Below are positions 9,191 through 17,070 of a stretch of 41,077 nt of DNA, in pieces. Position 1 is the stretch's first letter; each line of letters opens with the position of its first letter. Source of the stretch: Clostridia bacterium. GTDB lineage: Bacteria > Bacillota > Clostridia > Oscillospirales > CAG-272. Where the stretch lies: the NCBI GenBank assembly GCA_017465885.1, contig JAFTVG010000023.1:1-41077 (forward strand), given 5' to 3'. The notes below the pieces were generated by a model. The model was not told the origin of the DNA, searched no databases, and saw only the letters and a program-made list of their open reading frames with translations. A program made the translations under genes and the position numbers.

Positions 9191-10992
9191 GCTTCCAAAA
9201 CCCCGCAGGGCTTTGGCTCTTACTGCTCATCCCCCTGCTCATCATCATTTACATCATCCGCTCCCGCTATGAAAACAGAGCCGTTTCCAGCACCTATATC
9301 TGGCAGCTCAGCGACCGCTTTTTGAAGAAAAAGCTGCCTCTGCAGCGGCTTACGCGTATGCTGCTCTTCCTTTTGCAGCTTCTGCTCATCGCCCTTTTCG
9401 CCTTGGCGGCGGCAAAGCCCACGGTGAAGGACGGCATCGGACGGGACTTCATCGTCGTTCTCGACTGCTCGGCAGAAATGCAGGTGCGGGACACTAAGGG
9501 CGTCAGCCGCTTTGAGCGCGCCGTGGAGCAGGTGGAGGACTTGGCAAAGGATCTCACCGGTGGACACACCCTGACGGTGATCCTGGCAGGACACAAGGCG
9601 TCCTATCTCATCAAAAACACCGACTCTGCCGCCAAAACCGCAACGGCACTGGACGGGGTGGACTGTCAGTTCGGCTCCTGCAATATGGAGGACGCGCTGG
9701 AGCTTGCACAAAAGGCGGCGGAGGAGGTCTCCTCCCCCAAGGTCCTGCTCTATACCCACCAAAGCTATGACACCGCAGAAGGAATCACGGTAACCGACCT
9801 CAGCCGCGGCGAATGGAATCTTGCCTTTTCCTCGCTGTCCGCCGTCAAGGACAAGCAGGTCATCCGCTTCACCGCCGAGCTTTGCTCCTATAACAAGGAC
9901 GCCGAGATCACGGTGGGTCTGAAGGTGGAAAACAAGACGGTGGATGCCCGCGCCCTGTCGTTAAAAAAGAACGAAAAGACCACCGTGACCTTTGAATGGG
10001 AGGGCAGCGGCTTTGACAGAGCAATGGTCTTTGCCCAGGTGGAGGACGGAATGGCAGAGGACAACTTCTTTGCTCTTTGTCCCAACAACGATCTTTGCAG
10101 GGTGCTTTTGGTAAGTCCCGCACCCTTTTATCTGAAAAACGCCCTGGACGCCCTTGGAAACTGCAAGGTGGATCAGGTCGGCACCCTTGAGGAGGCGCTC
10201 CTTGAGGGGTACGATCTGTACGTCTTTGACGGGGTCACTCCCGAGGAATTCCCCACCGACGGCGGCGTTCTCCTTTTCGGCAGCGAGCGTCTGCCCGACG
10301 GACTGACCTGTTCCTCTGCCGTTGACGCCGAGGGACGGCTGACAGTGGACAAGGATCTTGCCCACCCCCTCTTTGAGGGTGTTGCCCCCTTCGGCTGTTA
10401 CGTCAAGGGCTACGCCCCTCTTCTTGGCACGGCTGAATGGGCATTTCCCCTTTTTTGCGGAGGAAATCCGGTATTTGCCGTGAGAAACGATCAAAGAAGC
10501 CCGCTTTTTGCGGTATGCACCTTTGATCTGCACCACTCGAACCTGCCTTTGCAGGCAGACTTCATCATTTTGATGAAAAACATCGTCACCTCCTCTCTGC
10601 CCTCTCTTCTCAAGGTCCGCGACTATACCGCAGAAGAGATCCTGACGCTGTCGGTGCCTTTGGCAAGCGATCAGCTCTATTTAGAAACGCCCGACGGCAC
10701 TCTGCGCACGCTGTCCTTTTCCGAGGGCATCTCCACCTTGACAGTCAGCGCCCCCGGCGTATATACCGCCGCCGCCCTGCAGGGAGAGGAGGGCATTTAC
10801 GCCGACTTCTTCGTGCACGTGCCGATAAAAGCAGATGCCCAAGAGGAGGAGCGGGTGATCTCGCTTGCCCTGCCCGAAAAGGAGGAGGGCTTGCAAAGAA
10901 CCAAGGAAAGCGGCGTCTGGTTCTGGGTGGCACTGACCATCCTCTTACTGATGCTGATAGAATGGGGGGTATATTACCGTGAACAATATTGA
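9187..10992 (+). CDS. BatA-like VWA membrane protein with degenerate metal site
   Basis: A 601-residue protein with two N-terminal membrane segments (about 7-23 and 57-75) that fit the BatA N-terminal domain, a VWA domain (about 86-200), a beta-rich middle, and a C-terminal membrane segment (about 577-594). The expected DxSxS metal motif reads DCSAE (93-97): the last serine is replaced by glutamate, and the other metal ligands are unclear. This suggests a structural rather than metal-dependent VWA. It lies between DUF58 and a larger VWA protein with four- and fourteen-base overlaps, so all are co-translated. Confidence 0.85.
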   Translation: MSFQNPAGLWLLLLIPLLIIIYIIRSRYENRAVSSTYIWQLSDRFLKKKLPLQRLTRMLLFLLQLLLIALFALAAAKPTVKDGIGRDFIVVLDCSAEMQVRDTKGVSRFERAVEQVEDLAKDLTGGHTLTVILAGHKASYLIKNTDSAAKTATALDGVDCQFGSCNMEDALELAQKAAEEVSSPKVLLYTHQSYDTAEGITVTDLSRGEWNLAFSSLSAVKDKQVIRFTAELCSYNKDAEITVGLKVENKTVDARALSLKKNEKTTVTFEWEGSGFDRAMVFAQVEDGMAEDNFFALCPNNDLCRVLLVSPAPFYLKNALDALGNCKVDQVGTLEEALLEGYDLYVFDGVTPEEFPTDGGVLLFGSERLPDGLTCSSAVDAEGRLTVDKDLAHPLFEGVAPFGCYVKGYAPLLGTAEWAFPLFCGGNPVFAVRNDQRSPLFAVCTFDLHHSNLPLQADFIILMKNIVTSSLPSLLKVRDYTAEEILTLSVPLASDQLYLETPDGTLRTLSFSEGISTLTVSAPGVYTAAALQGEEGIYADFFVHVPIKADAQEEERVISLALPEKEEGLQRTKESGVWFWVALTILLLMLIEWGVYYREQY

Positions 10993-13588
10993 ATTTGCCT
11001 TTGAGCGCCCCCTGCTGCTCCTTCTTCTGATCCCCGTGCTGGCAGTGATCCTGCTGCCCTTCTTCCTTCTGCCAAAGCACCGCCGAAAGGGTGTGAAGCG
11101 CATTCTTCCGCTGGTCCTTCACTGCGTGATGGCACTGCTTCTTTGTATGATCCTGGCAGGCTTTACCGTAATAAAGGTGAGCGACGAGCAATCGGTCCTC
11201 CTTTTGGTGGATCTGTCCTACAGCACCGAACGGGTAAAGGACGAGATCAAGGCGCGCACGGAGGAGCTTCTTTCGATCATCGACGAGACCACTCCCGTGG
11301 GCGTGGTCGCCTTCGGCAAGGAGCAGGCGTATCTGCTGGATCTTGAAAGCACCGACCGTCAGGCAGATCTGAGCACCGCCGTGGGCGAGGCGACCGATCT
11401 GGAAGGTGCTTTAGACTACGCCCTGAGCCTGGCGCCCGAGGATCGGGCGTATCGGGTGATCCTGCTCTCCGACGGCAAGCAAAACGCCGGGCAGGCAGAG
11501 GATGCCGCCTACCGTCTTGCCGAATCGGGCGTACGGGTGGACGCCCTTTACTTCGACTCCACCTTAAAGGGCGTACCCGAAATGCAGGTCTCCTCCTTCT
11601 CTGCCCCCGAGGGGCTGTGGAAGGGCGAGGAGTTCACCCTCTCCTGCGAGATCAAAAGCAACGTCAGCGCACAGGCAAAGCTCCTCCTTTACGAAGGAGA
11701 ACAGCTGCTCACCGAGCGCACAGTCAGTATAAAAGAGGGGGCGACCCCGTTGCTCTTTGAGCTGACCGCTCTTGAAGGGGGACTGCGGGAGTACCGCTTA
11801 GAGATCGTCGCCCCGAGCGGAAAGGACAGTCTGGAGCAAAACAACGCCGCCGTCACCTTTTTGAAGGTGACCGACAAGCAAAAAATGCTCATTCTCGCCG
11901 AACGCTTGTCCGAGGGTGCGGCTCTCACCTCCCTTTTGGGTGAGGAATTTGAGTTCACCGTGAAAAAGATCCACGAGGCGCCCCGCACCATCACCGATCT
12001 TTGCGATTACGACGGCGTGATCTTACTCAACACCGATTACTACAGCCTTCCCGCCGCCTTCACCCGCGTCATCGGGGAATACGTGAGCGTATACGGCAGA
12101 AGCCTGTTTTTGGCAGGCGGCAAGCAGACCTTTATGTTCGGAAACATGGAGGATACGGTGCTTGAAGAGATGTCTCCCCTGGAATTCAAATTCGAGGAGA
12201 GCCCCGAGGGTGCCACGGTGGCAATGATGCTGGTGCTTGACTGCTCCCGCAGTATGAGGGGAGAGTATCTTGCGCTGGCAAAGCAGGGCGCCATCAAGAG
12301 CCTTGAGGCGCTCAACCCCAACGACCGCGCCGGTGTGATCTCCTTCCACAGCGAGGAAACGCTGGAATGTCCCCTCATCCTTGCCGACGACGAAGGTATC
12401 GACAAGCTGACCCACGTGATCTCCGGACTTGAAACGGGCAGCGGTACCTTCTACACCAACGCCCTGACCCTGGCGACCGAGGAGCTTTTGAAGTGCGATG
12501 CCGACGTAAAGCACATCCTCTTCCTTTCCGACGGTCAGCCCAACGACGGCGGCTATTACAGCGCCGTGATCGATGCAAACGAGCAGGGCGTTACCGTTTC
12601 CACCGTAGGTCTTGACTACGCCTCTTCGGTGCTTGACTATATGGCGTTTTACGGCAAGGGCCGTTACTATTACGTCACGGGTGCCGACGATCTGCCCGAG
12701 ATCATGCTCAGCGAGGCAGAGCAGGCACGCGTCAATCCCACCATTCAAGGACAGATCCGGGCGGTGGCAAAAAGACAGAGCAGTCTGACCGAAAATCTGG
12801 ATTTAAACACCCTGCCCGCCCTTTCGGGGTATCTGGGCACCACAGCCAAGGACACGGCAGAGGTCTATTTATCTACGAACAAGGGGCATCCTCTTTTCGC
12901 CGTAGCAGAATACGGGCTGGGCAAGGTCTCCTGCCTGACCACTGACCTCAACGCCATCTGGACCGAGGAGTGGTTTGCCGACCCTGCGGCAAGCGGGCTC
13001 ATCCGCGATATGATCGCCTTCACCCGCCCGAAGATCTCCAAGGATACCACCCTGATCTACAAGGCGGAGCAGAGCGGAAGCGACGTTTTACTGCGTGTCA
13101 ACTCGGTGGGCTCCAGCTTTGAAAACACCCTCACCGTCCTTCTTGAAGACCGGTCGGGAGAGATCCTTGAATACTCCCTGCCCTTAAAGGCGCGGGGACT
13201 TTACGAGGGGATCCTGCAAGCCGACCCCAATACCGTTTACAAAATGACCCTCATTGAGAAAAACGCCGCAGGCACGGAGCTTGATCGGGCGGAGGGTGCT
13301 CTTGCATCGGGCTGGTGCGGCGAATACGACGCCTTTGCTCCCGGAGGGCAGGCTCTTCTTACAACGGTATGCAATCTCACGGGCGGCAATCTTTTGAAGG
13401 AAGCAACCCAGGGAGCTGACATCGTCCTTGCGCCCTTAAGAACGCCTCGCGATCTTACCGCCCTCTTTGCACTGCTGTGCGCTCTGATCTTCCTTGTAGA
13501 CGTTGCCGTAAGACGCTTGCGTTTAAAGGACATCAAGGAGCATTTTTACGAGTGGCAGGCGCTGTGGCAGGCAAAAAAGAGCAAATGA
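10979..13588 (+). CDS. Large membrane protein with two VWA domains
   Basis: An 869-residue protein starting at GTG 10979 inside the preceding gene. Two N-terminal membrane segments (about 10-32 and 43-65) are followed by a first VWA domain with an intact motif DLSYS (78-82) and LLSDGKQN. A beta-rich linker and a segment like a class-I glutamine-amidotransferase fold (about 300-395) follow. The second VWA has an intact motif DCSRS (421-425) and LSDGQPNDGG. The C-terminus has another membrane segment. Proteins with this order occur as the last gene of MoxR operons. Two complete metal sites here contrast with the broken one in its neighbour. Function is unproven; likely an envelope-associated complex. 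Confidence 0.85.
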   Translation: MNNIEFAFERPLLLLLLIPVLAVILLPFFLLPKHRRKGVKRILPLVLHCVMALLLCMILAGFTVIKVSDEQSVLLLVDLSYSTERVKDEIKARTEELLSIIDETTPVGVVAFGKEQAYLLDLESTDRQADLSTAVGEATDLEGALDYALSLAPEDRAYRVILLSDGKQNAGQAEDAAYRLAESGVRVDALYFDSTLKGVPEMQVSSFSAPEGLWKGEEFTLSCEIKSNVSAQAKLLLYEGEQLLTERTVSIKEGATPLLFELTALEGGLREYRLEIVAPSGKDSLEQNNAAVTFLKVTDKQKMLILAERLSEGAALTSLLGEEFEFTVKKIHEAPRTITDLCDYDGVILLNTDYYSLPAAFTRVIGEYVSVYGRSLFLAGGKQTFMFGNMEDTVLEEMSPLEFKFEESPEGATVAMMLVLDCSRSMRGEYLALAKQGAIKSLEALNPNDRAGVISFHSEETLECPLILADDEGIDKLTHVISGLETGSGTFYTNALTLATEELLKCDADVKHILFLSDGQPNDGGYYSAVIDANEQGVTVSTVGLDYASSVLDYMAFYGKGRYYYVTGADDLPEIMLSEAEQARVNPTIQGQIRAVAKRQSSLTENLDLNTLPALSGYLGTTAKDTAEVYLSTNKGHPLFAVAEYGLGKVSCLTTDLNAIWTEEWFADPAASGLIRDMIAFTRPKISKDTTLIYKAEQSGSDVLLRVNSVGSSFENTLTVLLEDRSGEILEYSLPLKARGLYEGILQADPNTVYKMTLIEKNAAGTELDRAEGALASGWCGEYDAFAPGGQALLTTVCNLTGGNLLKEATQGADIVLAPLRTPRDLTALFALLCALIFLVDVAVRRLRLKDIKEHFYEWQALWQAKKSK

Positions 13589-13614
13589 TCCATCATAGCA
13601 AATGATCCATCATA
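13581..13614 (+). repeat. Perfect 17-bp tandem duplication over the stop codon
   Basis: GCAAATGATCCATCATA occurs twice head to tail (13581-13597 and 13598-13614). The stop TGA of the large VWA gene is in the first copy. It looks like a recent slippage duplication with no effect on the protein. Confidence 0.9.
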
Positions 13615-13656
13615 AAAAAGCGGTTTGCGCCGATCGTGGCGCAAACCGCTTTTTTA
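13615..13656. terminator. Bidirectional terminator between the VWA operon and ppa
   Basis: The perfect 14-bp stem AAGCGGTTTGCGCC (13618-13631) / GGCGCAAACCGCTT (13638-13651) has a GATCGT loop, with A-run on the left and T-run on the right. It can serve the operon on plus and the pyrophosphatase on minus. Confidence 0.92.
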
Positions 13657-13665
13657 TGACTTCGT

Positions 13666-14199
13666 TTATTTGCAAAAAACGTCGATATAGTGATCGATGG
13701 ATTCGGCGACCACCTTGATCGCCTCTTCCCTGCCCATCACCTCGTTGACCGCCGTTTCCTTGTGCTCCAGATTTTTATATACGGCAAAGAAATGGCGCAT
13801 CTCGTCAAACATATGACAGGGCAGCTCGGAGATGTCTCTGTAATGATTGTAGGTGGGATCGCTGAAGGGGATGGCGATGATCTTTTCATCTCTGCGGTCG
13901 GCATCCATCATCGAGATCACACCGATAGGATAGGCGCGCACCAGCGACATGGGCTCCAGCGACTCAGAGCAGAGCAACAGCACATCCATGGGATCGTTAT
14001 CGTCACCGTAGGTACGGGGTATGAAGCCGTAATTGGCAGGATAGTGGGTGGAGGTGTATAAAATGCGGTCGAGCATGATCAGCCCCGTTTCCTTGTCAAG
14101 CTCGTATTTTTTCTTACTGCCCTTTGAGATCTCCACCACGGCGATAAAATCCTCGGGGGTGATGCGCTTGGGCGAAATGTCGTGCCATATATTAGACAT
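13666..14199 (-). CDS. ppa: Soluble inorganic pyrophosphatase (family I)
   Basis: A 177-residue cytoplasmic enzyme that hydrolyses pyrophosphate to phosphate and so drives biosynthetic reactions. The family signature D-N-D-P-M-D-V, with the metal-binding aspartates, is present at about residues 67-73, and length fits bacterial family I enzymes. The start is the ATG at 14199: GGAGG lies seven bases upstream and the protein start then matches the family (MSNIWHDI). An upstream in-frame ATG at 14316 would add an unlikely 39 residues that overlap the promoter. Single gene with its own promoter. Confidence 0.95.
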   Translation of the reverse strand: MSNIWHDISPKRITPEDFIAVVEISKGSKKKYELDKETGLIMLDRILYTSTHYPANYGFIPRTYGDDNDPMDVLLLCSESLEPMSLVRAYPIGVISMMDADRRDEKIIAIPFSDPTYNHYRDISELPCHMFDEMRHFFAVYKNLEHKETAVNEVMGREEAIKVVAESIDHYIDVFCK

Positions 14200-14230
14200 A
14201 TTTTTCCTCCTTGTTCGTCCTTGATGGTTT

Positions 14231-14259
14231 ATTATACCCGATTTTTCTTCTCTTTGCAA
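14231..14259 (-). promoter_or_regulatory. Promoter of ppa
   Basis: On the minus strand, TTGCAA (14254-14259) and TATAAT (14231-14236) are 17 bases apart, with transcription starting about 25-30 bases before the chosen ATG. Confidence 0.75.
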
Positions 14260-14344
14260 GAGGGTATGCAGGTCTTTTTTCGGTAAAAAAGGAGCGGATC
14301 TAAAAAAATCTTTCATTTCGTCCTTTTTTTAATGGGTATCGTTC

Positions 14345-14373
14345 TTTCTTTTTTTGCAATGTTATGATATAAT
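14345..14373 (+). promoter_or_regulatory. Extended -10 promoter of the kinase/glycohydrolase operon
   Basis: A perfect TATAAT (14368-14373) is preceded by TGA, giving an extended -10. The -35 region is poor (TTTCTT). A weak -35 with an extended -10 is what one expects of an activator-dependent promoter, fitting control by the AraC domain encoded in the first gene. Confidence 0.55.
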
Positions 14374-14413
14374 GTAAAAGCAAGATACTATTATAAGGAT
14401 GGGAGGCGGATCC

Positions 14414-15670
14414 TTGAAGATCGTCAATTTCGGGTCGTGCAATATCGACTACGTTTACAAGCTCCACCACATCGTGAAGGTGGGAGAAACCGAGCAAAGC
14501 AGTCAAAGAGATGTCTTTCCCGGCGGAAAGGGGCTCAACCAGTCCATTGCTGCGGCGAAGGCGGGAGCGTGCATCTATCACGCGGGATGCATCGGTAAGG
14601 ACGGCGGGGTGCTTCTTGACACCATGAAGGAAAGCGGCGTGGATACCCGCTTCGTGCAGATCACCGACGAGCCCAGCGGTCACGCCGTCATTCAGGTCAG
14701 TGAAAAAGGAGAAAACTCCATCTTCATTCACGCAGGAGCCAACGCCACCTTCACCGAGGAATACGTTGACGAGGTCCTTTCCCACTTTGAAAAGGGCGAC
14801 CTGCTTCTTTTGCAAAACGAGATCAACAACATTCATTATATCATCGAAAAGGGCTATCAAAAGGGTCTGGTCACCGTGATCAACCCCTCGCCCATCAACG
14901 AAAACATCGAAAAGATCGACTTTGGAATGATCTCCTACGCCGTTTTGAACGAGATTGAGGGCGAGTATCTTTCGGGATACTCCGAGCCTGCCAAGATCGT
15001 TTCGGCTCTGCGCAAGAAGCACCCCCATCTGCGGGTGGTGCTCACGCTGGGCGACAAGGGATGCCTTTACCACGACGGAAGCTCCCTCTACTTCCACCCT
15101 GCCTACGACGTGCCCGTGGTGGACAGCACCGCGGCGGGCGACACCTTTATGGGCTATTTCGTTGCCTGCCTTGCCGGAGGAGACAGTCCTGCAAGGACCC
15201 TTGAAAAGGCGTCCTGCGCCTCGGGGCTTGCCGTTTCCAAAAAGGGAGCTGCCCCCTCCATCCCCTACGAGCAGGGAGTACGCGAGGCATTGAAGACCCT
15301 GCAGAAAAAGGAGGAATTCGCCGTCAGCTCTGAGGAGCAGACAAAAAAGAGGATCCTTGCCTACATCGAATCCGATCTGCAGAACGCCTGCCTTTCGGGA
15401 CTTGCCGAATGCCTGGGCTACACTGCGGTGTACACCGGTCACCTGGTAAAAAAGCTGACCGCCAAGAGCTTTGCCGCCCTTCTTCTTGAGGCGCGCTGCT
15501 CCCACGCGGCAAAGCTTTTAAGAGAGACCGACCTGCCCGTGCTGACCGTCATCCATACGGTAGGCTACAACAACGAAAGCTTTTTCAGAAACAGATTCAA
15601 GGAGCTTTACGGATTATCTCCGTTAAACTATAGAAAAACCATGAAAAACGAAGGAGGAACCAACAAATGA
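14414..15670 (+). CDS. PfkB/ribokinase-type sugar kinase fused to an AraC-type DNA-binding domain
   Basis: A 418-residue fusion. TTG 14414 is chosen as the start: GGGAGG sits eight bases before it, and the product then begins KIVNFGSCNIDYVY, as PfkB kinases do; ATG 14399 would place the ribosome site inside the gene. Residues 1 to about 295 are a complete ribokinase fold with the N-terminal GGKGLNQ motif and the catalytic segment DSTAAGDTF (237-245). The base Asp243 is present, but the first Gly of the usual GAGD anion hole is Ala240. Residues about 306-410 are a two-helix-turn-helix AraC domain ending in the classical 'GYNNESFFRNRFKELYGLSP'. The kinase could phosphorylate a sugar, act as the sugar sensor for the regulator, or both. 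Overlaps the next gene by four bases. Confidence 0.9.
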   Translation: MKIVNFGSCNIDYVYKLHHIVKVGETEQSSQRDVFPGGKGLNQSIAAAKAGACIYHAGCIGKDGGVLLDTMKESGVDTRFVQITDEPSGHAVIQVSEKGENSIFIHAGANATFTEEYVDEVLSHFEKGDLLLLQNEINNIHYIIEKGYQKGLVTVINPSPINENIEKIDFGMISYAVLNEIEGEYLSGYSEPAKIVSALRKKHPHLRVVLTLGDKGCLYHDGSSLYFHPAYDVPVVDSTAAGDTFMGYFVACLAGGDSPARTLEKASCASGLAVSKKGAAPSIPYEQGVREALKTLQKKEEFAVSSEEQTKKRILAYIESDLQNACLSGLAECLGYTAVYTGHLVKKLTAKSFAALLLEARCSHAAKLLRETDLPVLTVIHTVGYNNESFFRNRFKELYGLSPLNYRKTMKNEGGTNK

Positions 15671-17049
15671 ACGGTGCCGAAATGAAAAGAGAGATCCTGC
15701 CCTCTTACGAAAAACAGCCCACTTGGGAGTGCTATGCAAAGGAGCTTGACGTAGAGATCAAGCAGTCCATCGAAGAAGGCAAGGACGTGGAACAGTATAA
15801 GGACCTGTTTGAAACGGTGTTCCGTATGCCCGAAAACAAGTATAAGAACGAGATCGCCGACGTTCTCTTCAAGCTGGTGCAAGAGGCACCCCAAAAGGAG
15901 GGCTATCCTTACGTTGAGCCCAGCGATATCGAAGGCATCCGTGCGGCACGCGCCCCCTTTGAGCTCATCGACCTGCCTATGCCCGACGACGATACCCTCT
16001 TTGATAAGCTCCTTGGCGGCTGGTACGGCAGAATCTGCGGATGTCTGCTGGGCAAGCCCGTGGAGGGCATTATGTCCGACGAATTAAAGAAGATTCTGGA
16101 AAGAACCAACAACTACCCCATGACCCGCTACATCGACAAGGAAGAGATCACCGACGAGGTGGCAGAGGGCATCTCCTTCCCCATTCAGGGCTGTGCTTAC
16201 CCCAGAGACTTCGGCAGAATGCCTTGCGATGACGACACCAACTATATGATCGTGGGTCTTCGTCTGCTCCAGTGGCACGGCAGAGACTTCACCTCCGAAA
16301 AGGTGGCACATACCTGGCTTGGAACGCAGGTCAAAAACGCCTACTGCACCGCAGAGCGTATCGCGTACCGCAACTTCGTGATGGGCTATCTGCCTCCCGA
16401 GTCTGCCGAATACAAGAACCCCTACAGAGAATGGATCGGCGCACAGATCCGCGCCGACTTCTTCGGCTACATCAACCCCTGCGATCCCGAGACCGCCGCT
16501 GATATGGCCCACAGAGATGCCTCCATCTCCCACATCAAGAACGGTATCTACGGCGAAATGTGGGTAGCCGCAATGCTCGCCGCCGCATACGGCTGTGACG
16601 ACGTGGAAAAGGTCATCCGCCGCGGTATGGCTGAGCTGCCCAAGGACTCCAGAATCGTGGAAGCACTTGAAAAGACCATTGAAAAGTACAAGAGCGGCGT
16701 TTCTATGGAGGACTGCTTTGCCGACATCCACGCAAGATGGGACGAGCACAACGGACACGACTGGACCCACACCGTTTCCAACGCCGAGATCGTTGCCGCA
16801 TCTCTGCTTTACGGCGAAAAGGACTACGCAAAGTCGGTGGGTATGTCGGTCATGACCGGCTTTGATACCGACTGCAACGGCGCGACCGTCGGCTCCATCC
16901 TGGGCGTGATGCTGGGCTATAAGGCTCTGCCCGCCTCCTTCACCGACCGTGTTTGCGACACGCTTGAGAGCAACATTATGGGCTTCAACCGCGTTTCCAT
17001 CACCGAGATGGCAAAGAAGACTCTGCCCTTCGTGAAGAAGGAAGTATAA
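15667..17049 (+). CDS. Cytoplasmic ADP-ribosylglycohydrolase-family protein
   Basis: A 460-residue protein of the ADP-ribosylglycohydrolase (DraG/ARH) fold. The first helix motif 'KLLGGWYGRICGCLLGKP' (about 114-131), the first metal motif CDDDTN (187-192) and the second metal motif FDTDCN (399-404) are all intact, so two metal ions can bind. The N-terminal 110 residues before the domain are helical and unassigned. No signal peptide, so cytoplasmic. Enzymes of this fold cleave N- or O-glycosidic bonds of ADP-ribose and related ribosyl compounds, so coupling to a ribokinase-type kinase suggests release then phosphorylation of a sugar. GGAGG lies upstream, ATG overlaps the kinase stop. Confidence 0.88.
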   Translation: MNGAEMKREILPSYEKQPTWECYAKELDVEIKQSIEEGKDVEQYKDLFETVFRMPENKYKNEIADVLFKLVQEAPQKEGYPYVEPSDIEGIRAARAPFELIDLPMPDDDTLFDKLLGGWYGRICGCLLGKPVEGIMSDELKKILERTNNYPMTRYIDKEEITDEVAEGISFPIQGCAYPRDFGRMPCDDDTNYMIVGLRLLQWHGRDFTSEKVAHTWLGTQVKNAYCTAERIAYRNFVMGYLPPESAEYKNPYREWIGAQIRADFFGYINPCDPETAADMAHRDASISHIKNGIYGEMWVAAMLAAAYGCDDVEKVIRRGMAELPKDSRIVEALEKTIEKYKSGVSMEDCFADIHARWDEHNGHDWTHTVSNAEIVAASLLYGEKDYAKSVGMSVMTGFDTDCNGATVGSILGVMLGYKALPASFTDRVCDTLESNIMGFNRVSITEMAKKTLPFVKKEV

Positions 17050-17070
17050 AAAACAAACAAGGAGTATGCT

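Noticed and set aside
14300..15505. Minus-strand open frame of 401 codons opposite the kinase fusion
   Set aside because: No recognisable motif and it lies fully antisense to a gene with clear kinase and AraC motifs.
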